DNA of 64,000 nucleotides. Origin: JAWXCB01 sp034440455 (GTDB taxonomy: Bacteria > Bacteroidota > Bacteroidia > Chitinophagales > CAIOSU01). Of the stretch, positions 17,601 to 24,660 are shown in pieces (positions within the stretch are counted from its first letter, which is position 1; each line of letters begins with the position of its first letter). Both the position numbers and the translations under genes were made by a program. Under the pieces are notes generated by a model. That model did no database searches and was not told where the DNA came from. It saw only the letters and a program-made list of their open reading frames with translations. The stretch covers positions 1 to 64,000 of the forward strand of contig JAWXCB010000019.1 in the NCBI GenBank assembly GCA_034440455.1. Direction: 5' to 3'.

Positions 17601-19186
17601 AGCATTGGGAAAATTTCTTTCACGAACTCATCGCGCAACAACGCGCAACATTGGTTGATTTAGGAACGCATCACATCTGGGTTGCCACGGAGCGCATTCC
17701 GCAAATCAAAAGTTTATTTCCTGATGCGAAAACAACGCCTGTACTCAAGCTGCCAGAAAAACTTTCCTCCTCGCTGCCTCTTCCTGATGAAGCCTTAAAA
17801 GAATTGGTGCGTGGAAGATTGGAAGCATTGGGTCCTGTGCAGGCTGTGCAGATTGCGACTTCCATGAACTTGCCCGTGAGCAGAATTGACTTTGCACTTA
17901 TCTCACTGGAAAACGAAGGTTTTGTTTTTCGCGGAAATTTCACGCCTGATATCAATGCAACGGAATGGTGTGAACGCAGGTTGCTTGCGCGTATCCACCG
18001 CAACACACTCGGCAAGTTGCGCAAAGAGATTGAACCTGTTTCAACGGTTGACTTCATGCGGTTTCTTTTTTCATGGAATCATCTTGATGCAGCGAATCAG
18101 CAGGACGGTATTCACGCATTGGAAAAGGTGATTGAACAACTCGAAGGCTATGAAGCACAAGCGGCATCGTGGGAAAGCGATATACTTCCCGCGCGTGTGA
18201 AGGATTATGACCATCAATGGCTTGACGGGCTTTGCCTTTCAGGAAAAATTCTTTGGGGACGTTTCCGCCAAATCAACAGCGACAATACGAAAGGAGGCAA
18301 CCCTGTGAAAACTTCACCCATCACGCTGATACAACGCGCAAATGTTTCCATTATTAAAAACAGCAACCCTCCCGCAAACGGCAAGCAGCCTGAACTTTCG
18401 GCAAATGCCACGCATGTTGTTTCGTTTCTGAAAAAGAATGGAGCTTCATTCTACCACGACATTGTGAACAAGGCGAAGATGCTTGAATCGCAGGTGGAAG
18501 ATTCCATCAGCGAGTTGGTTGCAAAAGGATTTGTTACTGCCGATAGCTACACCGGCTTGCGCGCGTTGCTGGTGCCCGCAAAATATACCCGCGACCGACA
18601 TAAATCAAAAGTCGCGTTCAGCATGGAACATGCCGGTCGCTGGTCGCTTATTCAGCATGAAGAAGAAACGAGTGAAGATGCACTGCAAAAAAGAAAGAGG
18701 CTTGAAGCTGTTGCGCGTATTTTGTTGAGAAGATATGGCGTGGTGTTTCGCAGGCTTGCCGACCGTGAAAGCCTTGCGCCCGCTTGGTGGGAACTCGTGC
18801 GCGTATTGCGCATGATGGAAGCGCGGGGCGAAGTGCGCGGTGGAAGATTTGTGCAGGGTGTGTATGGCGAGCAATACGCATTACCCGAAGCGGTGAATTT
18901 ATTAAGGCGTGTACGCAGAGAAGAAAAAAAAGGAACACTCATCAGCATCAGCGCAGCCGACCCGCTCAACCTTACTGGCATTCTCACTACCGAAAAAAGA
19001 ACACCCGCTATTTATACCAACCGCATTTTATTTGAAGATGGCAAAGTGGTGGGTGTGAAAGAAGGAAAAGAAATTACAATTGTTAAGGAAGCGGAAAATG
19101 GCGATTCGTGGCGATTGAAAAACGCGCTGATTCAGCGAAGAATTTCGCCCAGGCTGCGGGCATATTTAGGAAAAGGTATTTTGTGA
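14648..19186 (+). CDS. lhr: Lhr-type large DEAD/DEAH helicase with a repeat-derived insertion
   Basis: The 1512-residue protein is a large superfamily 2 ATP-dependent helicase. RecA1 carries PTGSGKT (43-49), DEIH (167-170) and SAT (202-204). RecA2 carries the arginine-finger motif QRVGRSGH (413-420). Winged-helix and Lhr-core parts follow, and the second half is the Lhr C-terminal region with another winged-helix-like stretch around 1060-1100. Characterised Lhr proteins translocate 3'-5' on single-stranded DNA and unwind RNA:DNA hybrids, so a DNA repair role is likely. Residues about 220-279, between RecA1 and RecA2, are foreign to the family: they are the translation of two intergenic palindromic repeats (TPSPLGEGRGE and PLCVSPKRGE). 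The insert keeps the frame and the motifs on both sides are intact, so the enzyme is probably functional. No partner nuclease gene is adjacent. Confidence 0.9.
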   Translation: MLRQLFHPAVSIWFEKTFQTPTEVQLRAWTEISKQRNTLIAAPTGSGKTLAAFLAAIDDLVKKSIAGTLENTTQVVYISPLKALSNDIQRNLQFPLKGITEELKAEGFAEPNISVMVRTGDTPTAERTAMIKHPPHILVTTPESIYLLLTSVNGRKMLSSVHTLIVDEIHALVDDKRGSHLSLSVERLEALAGRKLMRIGLSATQKPIEQIADFLTGISDTSQTPSPLGEGRGEVISERLAFLRLRQRTQGGSLEKSESLESSIPLCVSPKRGEALAPHCSIVNTGHSRKLDLALEMPRSPLSAIMSNEVWLELYDKIESLIKEHKTTLIFVNTRRLAERMAHNLTERLGEEVITAHHGSMSKDHRFDAEQRLKSGSLRCLVATASLELGIDIGSVDLVCQIGSPRAISTFLQRVGRSGHSVKGTPKGRLFPLSIDDLLECTALLDSVKRGELDKIIMPEKPLDILAQQIVAEVSCKDYTTDELFKMVTRAYPYRDLSRKEFDEVVKMLSEGFTTRNGRRSAYLHYDMVNERVIGRKGARLTALLSGGAIPDNFDYDVVLEPENIPIGTLNEDFAIESMEGDIFQLGNSSWRIVKIETGKVRVEDAQGQAPTIPFWLGEAPGRTAELSESVSRLKHEISLRLGDLSDLKPLEETTDEKADTNEFWKKDALAYLINELQLPEAAADQLTTYLATGKAALTEMPTQDTLILERFFDEAGDMHLVIHSTYGSRLNRAWGLALRKKFCRKFNFELQAAATENAIILSLGATHSFPLEEVFDYLSAKTVRNTLTQALLDAPMFGVRWRWNASRALAIPRRRGGKKVPPQIQRSLSEDLVALVFPDQLACLENITGEREIPDHPLVNQTVHDCLYEAMDIEELEKLLTKIKAGDIKLLAKDLREPSAFAADILNARPFAFLDDAPLEERRTNAVQNRRWMDPAAAKDLGKLDIEAIRTVQAEAWPQAATHDELHDALVLFGFITEEEGKKEHWENFFHELIAQQRATLVDLGTHHIWVATERIPQIKSLFPDAKTTPVLKLPEKLSSSLPLPDEALKELVRGRLEALGPVQAVQIATSMNLPVSRIDFALISLENEGFVFRGNFTPDINATEWCERRLLARIHRNTLGKLRKEIEPVSTVDFMRFLFSWNHLDAANQQDGIHALEKVIEQLEGYEAQAASWESDILPARVKDYDHQWLDGLCLSGKILWGRFRQINSDNTKGGNPVKTSPITLIQRANVSIIKNSNPPANGKQPELSANATHVVSFLKKNGASFYHDIVNKAKMLESQVEDSISELVAKGFVTADSYTGLRALLVPAKYTRDRHKSKVAFSMEHAGRWSLIQHEEETSEDALQKRKRLEAVARILLRRYGVVFRRLADRESLAPAWWELVRVLRMMEARGEVRGGRFVQGVYGEQYALPEAVNLLRRVRREEKKGTLISISAADPLNLTGILTTEKRTPAIYTNRILFEDGKVVGVKEGKEITIVKEAENGDSWRLKNALIQRRISPRLRAYLGKGIL
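15315..15351 (+). repeat. Palindromic repeat inside lhr (SPLGEG type)
   Basis: CTCCCTCTCCCTTGGGAGAG and the following GGGCGGGGTGAGG form a stem-loop. The segment matches the reverse complement of the intergenic copy at 618-656. It is translated in frame as TPSPLGEGRGE. Confidence 0.8.
15391..15476 (+). repeat. Palindromic repeat inside lhr (CCCCTCTGTGTCTCCCC type)
   Basis: ACACAAGGGGGTA (15392-15404) pairs with TACCCCTCTGTGT (15438-15450), and CTCCCCT pairs with AGGGGAG in a second small stem (15451-15468). The same TACCCCTCTGTGTCTCCCCT sequence lies, inverted, in the gap at 40690-40793. It is translated in frame inside the helicase. Confidence 0.8.
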
Positions 19187-19224
19187 TACACTGATACCTA
19201 TTATCTGTTTTTTTGAGATAGCTT

Positions 19225-20292
19225 CTAATTTGATGACTTCACCGAAATGCGCGGGTCGAGAAAGCCATACGCCACATCGGTGAACATATTGATAACCACA
19301 AACGTGGTGGCGGTGAACAGCACCGAACCCATCACCACAGGAAAATCGAAATTGAGCAGAGCTTTCACCGTTTCGTAGCCCAAGCCTTTGAAGTCAAAAA
19401 TGATTTCGACAAAATATGCGCCCGCAAGCAAAGCCGCAAGCCAGCCGGAAATAGAAGTAACAACTGGATTGAGCGCGTTGCGCAGCGCGTGTTTCAGCAG
19501 CACGATGTTGTTGCTTAATCCTTTGGCGCGCGCGGTGCGGATATAATCCTGCGAAAGCACATCAAGCATTGAACTGCGCGTGAGTTGCATGATAATCGCA
19601 ACCGGACGAATACCAAGCGCAATAGCCGGAAGCAAAAGATTTTTCCACACAATCACTTCATCGCCAAAATCATTCAGCTCGAAAAGCGAGCCTACGTGAT
19701 TCAGCCCCGTGTAATCATGCAGCAGATAACCGAAGACCAGCGCGAGGATAATGCCCGCAAAATACGAGGGTTGCGAAATGCCGAGTACCGAAAGACTGGT
19801 GAGCGCATTGTCCCAAAAGCCGTTGTGATTGATAGCCGCCACAATGCCCATGATGATGCCGAGGAATGTTGCGATAAGCATTGCAGTGAGAGCGAGGATG
19901 ATGGTGGGTGGAATTTTTTCACCAAGAATTTCAGACACGAGCCTGCGCGTTTGATACGAGCGACCGAGGTAAGGCATTTTCAGCGTAAGCGCAGAAGAGG
20001 ATGAAACGGGAAACAAGACAGTATAATTAAAACGCTCCTTCGCTTCATCGCTCGTTTCATGCACCCACACAGGCGAAAGTTCTCCGACATACTTAAATAA
20101 CCGTTGGTGCAAGGGCAGATTTAACCCCAACTCTTTTTCAATCGCTTCAACGGATGAAACGTCAGCGCGTTGTCCAAGCGTGAGTCGCGCTGAATTTACC
20201 GGCAACACATTGAACAGGAAAAAGATAATGAACACAACACCTGCCAAAACAAGCAGTCCGTATGTGAGGCGTTTGATAGAGTAGGAAAGCAT
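19225..20292 (-). CDS. DppB/OppB-type ABC transporter permease, orphan
   Basis: The 355-residue integral membrane protein has an N-terminal membrane helix (about 7-30), a long extracytoplasmic loop, then five further helices. The binding-protein-dependent permease signature ARAKGLSNNIVLLKHALRNA near 255-275 docks to the ATPase. It belongs to the peptide/nickel permease group. The loop after the first helix is longer than in E. coli DppB, as is common in Bacteroidota. No DppC, ATPase or binding protein lies nearby, so it must pair with products encoded elsewhere. It lies 53 bases downstream of the DoxX/redoxin gene on the same strand, and its end faces lhr. Confidence 0.85.
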   Translation of the reverse strand: MLSYSIKRLTYGLLVLAGVVFIIFFLFNVLPVNSARLTLGQRADVSSVEAIEKELGLNLPLHQRLFKYVGELSPVWVHETSDEAKERFNYTVLFPVSSSSALTLKMPYLGRSYQTRRLVSEILGEKIPPTIILALTAMLIATFLGIIMGIVAAINHNGFWDNALTSLSVLGISQPSYFAGIILALVFGYLLHDYTGLNHVGSLFELNDFGDEVIVWKNLLLPAIALGIRPVAIIMQLTRSSMLDVLSQDYIRTARAKGLSNNIVLLKHALRNALNPVVTSISGWLAALLAGAYFVEIIFDFKGLGYETVKALLNFDFPVVMGSVLFTATTFVVINMFTDVAYGFLDPRISVKSSN

Positions 20293-20345
20293 GGTTTACG
20301 GTTTGCTGTTTTCAGTTTACAATCTCGAAACAGAAAACTGTTAAA

Positions 20346-21572
20346 CTATTTCAAGTAATCTTTCTTTAACTCCTCAAAAGTAGGGAAATGCTTGTGATGC
20401 CACTTGCCGATTACGTTTCCTTCTTTAATTAAAAGCAATCCCGGGTTTGAGCGCACAATGGTTTTCAGAAAAGTGCCGTCAGCTTCATAAAACGGATAAG
20501 GCGTTTGCTGTTCATGGCGGAAGGTTTCGCGTTGGTCAGGACCAGCCGCACTGACGGCAAAAAACGGAATGCCTGCTTTTTCACTTGCTTCGGAAAGGGT
20601 ATTCAACGCGGCAAACGCTTCGGGATGTGTTTTATCCAAATCATACGCTATCACCAAAAACTGATAGCCTGTTTCTTCATAGAGAATATGGTCGGTAATT
20701 TCCTCGCCATTCTCATTGAAGATGGCAAAGTTGCTGATAGGCGCGGGAATTCCGGGGTCAATTACAATATCCTCGCGGTTGGAGTATGCCCACGTGTCTT
20801 TAAACCCCGCTTCTTTGCTTACCTGCGCAAATTCTTTGTCGGAAAATTTCTTCAACTCGCTCGTTTGCTTGTTTTTGTATTCCCACACATATTCCACCAC
20901 TTTTGGTTTTATCGCCTTCATCTGCGCTGGAATATTCTTACCTACTTTGTAAGGGCGGAAATCAAAGATGGGTTCATTCCATGCGAAGTTGCGGTAACAA
21001 AACACCGCGAAGCCGATAGTGGCAAGCGCAGTAACAGGCATAGCGATAGCATTGCTGAATAGCGGCTCAATATTTTTCCTGCGAACAACTAAGAACAGAA
21101 TTAACACGGAAAGGAAAATGTCTTTGTAGAATGAATACTTGGGTTCAATTTTCAGGAAATCACCGAAGCAGCCGCAATCCGTTACGTGTCCGGTAATTGT
21201 GGTGTAGCCCGTGAGGAACGTGAAGAAGATAATCAACAGCAGAAGCAAGCCCACTGTAATGTCGCGCAGGTAGCCGAGCAGCAGCGTTACGCCAATCACG
21301 ATTTCAAGCACAATGGTGATTACGGAAAAGGCGAGCGTGTAAGGCTCCAAAAACTGCATCCCAAATTCTGTGAAGTATTCATTGATTTTGTAAGAAGTGC
21401 CAAGCGGGTCAATGGCTTTCACAAAGCCGGAGAAGATGAAAAACGCGCCCACAAAATTTTGCACGTAGGCAACAGGAAGGCTCAACGGCTTGTTTAGAAA
21501 ATAACGAATTGCGGTAATCGCCAGTGTAACAACTGCGATGTAGAGAAATACCTGGGTAAGCGTAAGTGTCAT
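20346..21572 (-). CDS. DoxX/MauE-like membrane protein fused to a redoxin domain
   Basis: The 408-residue protein has five to six membrane helices in the first half, with the motif DCGCFGD near residues 132-138, typical of DoxX/MauE-like redox membrane proteins. A further helix follows near 182-195, then a thioredoxin-like domain (about 270-408) with strands YQFLVIAYDL and PGLLLIKEGNVIGKWHHKHF but no CxxC. It is a common Bacteroidota fusion family (similar to Bacteroides BT_3928). A role in envelope disulfide or electron transfer is inferred from the fold. It starts 12 bases after the DUF1599 gene, so the two are likely one operon, with the permease downstream. Confidence 0.8.
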   Translation of the reverse strand: MTLTLTQVFLYIAVVTLAITAIRYFLNKPLSLPVAYVQNFVGAFFIFSGFVKAIDPLGTSYKINEYFTEFGMQFLEPYTLAFSVITIVLEIVIGVTLLLGYLRDITVGLLLLLIIFFTFLTGYTTITGHVTDCGCFGDFLKIEPKYSFYKDIFLSVLILFLVVRRKNIEPLFSNAIAMPVTALATIGFAVFCYRNFAWNEPIFDFRPYKVGKNIPAQMKAIKPKVVEYVWEYKNKQTSELKKFSDKEFAQVSKEAGFKDTWAYSNREDIVIDPGIPAPISNFAIFNENGEEITDHILYEETGYQFLVIAYDLDKTHPEAFAALNTLSEASEKAGIPFFAVSAAGPDQRETFRHEQQTPYPFYEADGTFLKTIVRSNPGLLLIKEGNVIGKWHHKHFPTFEELKKDYLK

Positions 21573-21584
21573 GCTTGTTTGATT

Positions 21585-22214
21585 TTAGTTTTCAGATAAT
21601 TGAATTAATGCAAAAACAGAATAGTTGATGATGTCTTTATAGTTTGAATCGGGACCTTCGGAAATCAGCGTTTTGCCGTTGTTGTCTTCTATTTGCTTGA
21701 GGCGCATCAGTTTCATCAGAATTAAATCGGTGAATGAAGATGACCGCATCTCGCGCCACGCCTCGCCATAATCGTGATTCTTGGCAAGCATCAGCTTTTG
21801 CGTTTCGCTTATATGCTTGTCATAAAGTTGCAGCGCTTTTTCTTCTGAAAGATTTTCACCTTCGCCCAACTCCAATTGAATCAACGCGATGATGCCATAA
21901 TTAATGATGCCCATAAATTCATCCCCGATGCCATCGCTCACTTGCTGCGCACCTTTTTCTTCAATCGTTTTGATGCGCTTCGCTTTTATGAAAATCTGGT
22001 CGGTGAGCGACTTAGGGCGCAACACGCGCCATGATGTGCCATAGTCATGCGTTTTGCGCTGAAAGATTTCTCTGCAAGCAGCGATGCCCTTGTCGTATTG
22101 TTGTTGTGTTTTACTTGCCACGCTGCAAATTAAATTGAGTTGCCGAGTTAAACTGTTAAAAGAAACTAAATCACGAGTAGAGCGAAAATCGAAATTCTTC
22201 CCGACATCCGCCAT
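21585..22214 (-). CDS. DUF1599 protein with two copies of the domain
   Basis: The 209-residue protein carries a tandem duplication. The motif KTHDYGTSWRVLRPKSLTDQ near residue 55 recurs as KNHDYGEAWREMRSSSFTDL near 145, each followed by a helix rich in K/R and a N-Y-x-x-x-A-L-I-Q-L end. DUF1599 is listed as a nucleotide-modification-associated domain, and the all-alpha pattern recalls MazG-like folds, but no reaction is established. It leads a likely operon with the DoxX/redoxin gene. Its promoter element lies inside the palindromic repeat at 22250-22334, shared with the divergent folP gene. Confidence 0.85.
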   Translation of the reverse strand: MADVGKNFDFRSTRDLVSFNSLTRQLNLICSVASKTQQQYDKGIAACREIFQRKTHDYGTSWRVLRPKSLTDQIFIKAKRIKTIEEKGAQQVSDGIGDEFMGIINYGIIALIQLELGEGENLSEEKALQLYDKHISETQKLMLAKNHDYGEAWREMRSSSFTDLILMKLMRLKQIEDNNGKTLISEGPDSNYKDIINYSVFALIQLSEN

Positions 22215-22249
22215 GCAAAGTTCCTCACAGGTTTTGTGGGGAAACCAAT

Positions 22250-22334
22250 TTCACGCAAAGGCGCAAAGACCGCAAAGCTAAATCAGGAGTTCTGAAAACA
22301 AATCTTCTTTGCGTACTTTGCGCCATTGCGTGAA
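22250..22334. repeat. Palindromic repeat between DUF1599 and folP
   Basis: TTCACGCAAAGGCGCAAAG and CGCAAAG (22250-22277) form an inverted repeat with CTTTGCGTACTTTGCGCC and ATTGCGTGAA (22306-22334). The type resembles the CACAAAG hairpins at 399-547 and 49012-49160 but is a distinct family. Its right arm ends 2 bases before the folP start codon. Confidence 0.75.
22273..22280 (-). promoter_or_regulatory. Putative -7 element TAGCTTTG of the DUF1599 operon
   Basis: A perfect TAnnTTTG match on the minus strand, 58 bases before the start codon at 22214. It lies within the left arm of the palindromic repeat. Confidence 0.45.
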
Positions 22335-22336
22335 CA

Positions 22337-23215
22337 ATGCCGATGGAAATTAAAAATACACTATACGCCAAAAAGCAAACGCTCAACTGTGGCGGCAGGC
22401 TGCTTGATTTATCTTCTCCGAAAATCATGGGCATCCTCAATGTTGCGCCCGATTCATTTTATGATGGCGGGAAATATGCAAGCGAAACGGAGTTGCTGAA
22501 GCAGGCGGAGAAAATGCTTTCGGAAGGCGCAACAATGCTGGATGTGGGCGGAATGTCAACCCGACCGGGAGCGGATGAAGTAAGCGAAGATGAAGAATTA
22601 AAGCGCGTGCTTCCGGCAATAAAAAGTCTTTCAAAAACCTTTCCTGATGCGTTGCTTTCTGTGGATACCTCTCGCGCGAAAGTCGCTGAGGCAGCAGTAC
22701 AGGAAGGCGCGTCTCTCATTAATGATATTTCTGCCGGAGCATTTTATGCGCACATGCTTGAAACAGTTGCAAAGCTGAATGTGCCCTACATTTTAATGCA
22801 CATGCAGGGAACGCCCGCCACGATGCAGCAACATCCACAGTATGAAAATGTAACGCGCGAGGTCACGGAGTTTTTTATTCAAAAGATAAATCGCTTGAAA
22901 GAGCTGGAAGTAAAGGATATTATCCTTGACCCGGGCTTTGGTTTCGGAAAAACAGTGGAACACAATTACACACTTTTGAAAAACCTGAACGACTTTAAAA
23001 TCTTCGGAATGCCCTTGCTGGTTGGCATTTCGCGCAAGTCAATGATTTGCAAAGCGCTGAAAGTAAATCCTGAAAAAGCGCTGAATGGCACTACTGCGCT
23101 GCACAGCATTGCATTACTGAATGGCGCAGATATTTTGCGTGTGCATGATGTGCGCGAAGCAAAAGAGGTGATTCAACTTCTCCATTTTTTTATGAACGCA
23201 AAGCCTGTTGAATAG
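22337..23215 (+). CDS. folP: Dihydropteroate synthase
   Basis: The 292-residue TIM-barrel enzyme joins para-aminobenzoate to 6-hydroxymethyl-dihydropterin pyrophosphate in folate synthesis. Diagnostic stretches are MGILNVAPDSFYDGG (near 31-45), LDVGGMSTRPGA (near 69-80), DTSRAKVAEAA, LINDISAG, LDPGFGFGKT and the terminal LRVHDVREAK. The length is usual. The start at 22337 is the first ATG after the repeat; a second in-frame ATG 6 bases on is also possible. cdaA follows 43 bases downstream on the same strand, an order often seen in Bacteroidota. Confidence 0.95.
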   Translation: MPMEIKNTLYAKKQTLNCGGRLLDLSSPKIMGILNVAPDSFYDGGKYASETELLKQAEKMLSEGATMLDVGGMSTRPGADEVSEDEELKRVLPAIKSLSKTFPDALLSVDTSRAKVAEAAVQEGASLINDISAGAFYAHMLETVAKLNVPYILMHMQGTPATMQQHPQYENVTREVTEFFIQKINRLKELEVKDIILDPGFGFGKTVEHNYTLLKNLNDFKIFGMPLLVGISRKSMICKALKVNPEKALNGTTALHSIALLNGADILRVHDVREAKEVIQLLHFFMNAKPVE

Positions 23216-23258
23216 TAATGCGCTGTTAGTCAAAAGTGGTTAGTAATTTTCGCTGATT

Positions 23259-24062
23259 ATGTTTTTCCTTTTTAAAATAGGATTTCTCGACCTCGACTTC
23301 CTCGACCTCCTGGACGCCCTTCTTGTGGCGATCCTTATTTACTACGTCTATAAACTGCTGAAGGGAAGCCTCGCGTTCAACATCTTCATCGGTATGTTGC
23401 TGGTGTATTTTATTTGGTTTTTGGTGCGCATCCTCGAAATGGATTTGCTGCAAGGCATCATCGGAAAATTCATTGATGTTGGCGTGCTTGCGCTACTCAT
23501 CGTGTTTCAGCCAGAAGTAAGAAAATTCTTGTTGTTTCTCGGAGGCAGAGGCAGCCAGTTGAATGTATTCAATAAATGGTTTCGCAATTTCATGTCGCGC
23601 GAAAAAAGAACGCCTCTTTTCGAGCAACACGCCAGAGAGATTACTGCCGCGCTTGCAAATTTTACAGAAAAAAAAACGGGGGCAATCATCGTGCTTTCGG
23701 TTACTTCGCGCCTACAGTTTTATGCGAACACGGGCGTAAGCATTGAAGGCAACATTACGGGAAAACTGCTTGAAAGCATTTTTGATAAAAACAGTCCCAT
23801 GCACGATGGGGCTGTGATTATAGCCGACCATAAAATTATTGCTGCGGGTTGCGTGTTGCCTGTTTCGGATAATCCTGATTTGCCTTCACGGCTTGGCTTG
23901 CGCCATCGCGCCACTGTGGGCATCACCGAACATAGCGATGCAATGGCGCTGGTTGTGTCGGAAGAAAACGGGCAAATCTCCTACTCGCGCAATGGCAAAC
24001 TCACGCAACATGTAAACGAAGACGAAGTGCTGAAACTGCTGACGGAATTTTTCGAAACCTAA
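23259..24062 (+). CDS. cdaA: Diadenylate cyclase CdaA (c-di-AMP synthase)
   Basis: The 267-residue protein has three N-terminal membrane helices (within about 10-90) and a DAC domain. The catalytic DGA motif is at 183-185 and RHR at 215-217, both intact. It condenses two ATP to c-di-AMP at the inner face of the membrane, and the messenger controls osmotic and wall homeostasis. The length fits the TIGR00159 family. It is probably co-transcribed with folP. The stop codon directly abuts the end of the convergent lipoprotein gene. No CdaR-type partner is nearby. Confidence 0.95.
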   Translation: MFFLFKIGFLDLDFLDLLDALLVAILIYYVYKLLKGSLAFNIFIGMLLVYFIWFLVRILEMDLLQGIIGKFIDVGVLALLIVFQPEVRKFLLFLGGRGSQLNVFNKWFRNFMSREKRTPLFEQHAREITAALANFTEKKTGAIIVLSVTSRLQFYANTGVSIEGNITGKLLESIFDKNSPMHDGAVIIADHKIIAAGCVLPVSDNPDLPSRLGLRHRATVGITEHSDAMALVVSEENGQISYSRNGKLTQHVNEDEVLKLLTEFFET

Positions 24063-24602
24063 TCAGGAAGCGCTCGTATCGGTTGGCGCGGCTTCCTGCT
24101 GTTCAAATCCCTTGATGATTTCTTCCGGAGTCTTTCCAAGATTTTGCAACGAGAATTGCACATCATCAGCAAGGTCATGGTCGGGATATTTCTGCAAGAA
24201 CTCCTCATACAACGCTTTTGCTTTCTCTAAACGATACAATTCATTTTCATAAACAAAAGCCTGAAGAAATAATGTTTGCGCGAGTTTGTCAAAAGCAGGA
24301 AAATCAGTTGCAATTTTTTGATACAAATTGAGCGCGGCATCATATTCTTTTAAAGAGCGGTGCAGGTCTGCTGATTTTAAAAGCATTTCAGGCGCATCCT
24401 TGCTTTGGGGATATTGCTGCGCAAAGGTTTCGTAAGCAGTGATAGTTGCGCGGGCTTGTGCGGGGTCAAACTTGAAATTCTTTGTATCGCTGGTATAGAG
24501 CGTAGCTTCCTGCTCCTTTATCGCATCCATCGCTTTTTCTTGTGAGGATGCACATCCCGCCAAAACGGCTACTGCGAAAAGCAGAAATATTCTTGCCGGC
24601 AT
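24063..24602 (-). CDS. TPR lipoprotein, BamD/YbgF-like
   Basis: The 179-residue protein has a lipoprotein signal with lipobox LAGC (Cys17). Tetratricopeptide-like helices follow (YETFAQQYPQSKDAPEMLLK, LYQKIATDFPAFDKLAQTLF, LYEEFLQKYPDHDLADDVQF). This arrangement resembles the outer-membrane assembly lipoprotein BamD, although it is shorter and the complex cannot be proved. The tail is rich in Q, E, A and T. It is convergent with cdaA with no spacing, and the promoter element at 24632-24639 precedes it. Confidence 0.8.
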   Translation of the reverse strand: MPARIFLLFAVAVLAGCASSQEKAMDAIKEQEATLYTSDTKNFKFDPAQARATITAYETFAQQYPQSKDAPEMLLKSADLHRSLKEYDAALNLYQKIATDFPAFDKLAQTLFLQAFVYENELYRLEKAKALYEEFLQKYPDHDLADDVQFSLQNLGKTPEEIIKGFEQQEAAPTDTSAS

Positions 24603-24631
24603 AGTTCTAATTTTATGTTTTTAAACGGTGA

Positions 24632-24639
24632 CAAAAATA
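24632..24639 (-). promoter_or_regulatory. Putative -7 element TATTTTTG of the TPR lipoprotein gene
   Basis: A perfect TAnnTTTG match on the minus strand, 29 bases before the start codon at 24602. It overlaps the GTG at 24628 that could otherwise be read as the start of the divergent protease gene, which favours the later ATG for that gene. Confidence 0.45.
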
Positions 24640-24660
24640 CAATTTATTCAAGCCGATGCG

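Noticed and set aside
19187..19224. CTATTATCT..AGATAG stretch between lhr and the permease gene as a terminator
   Set aside because: The arms pair only with a bulge and the T run lies in the loop, not after the stem.
20293..20345. Short imperfect inverted repeat (GTTTTCAGTTT / AAACAGAAAAC) between the permease and DoxX/redoxin genes
   Set aside because: The arms do not pair perfectly, it is A/T-rich and has no second copy in the window.
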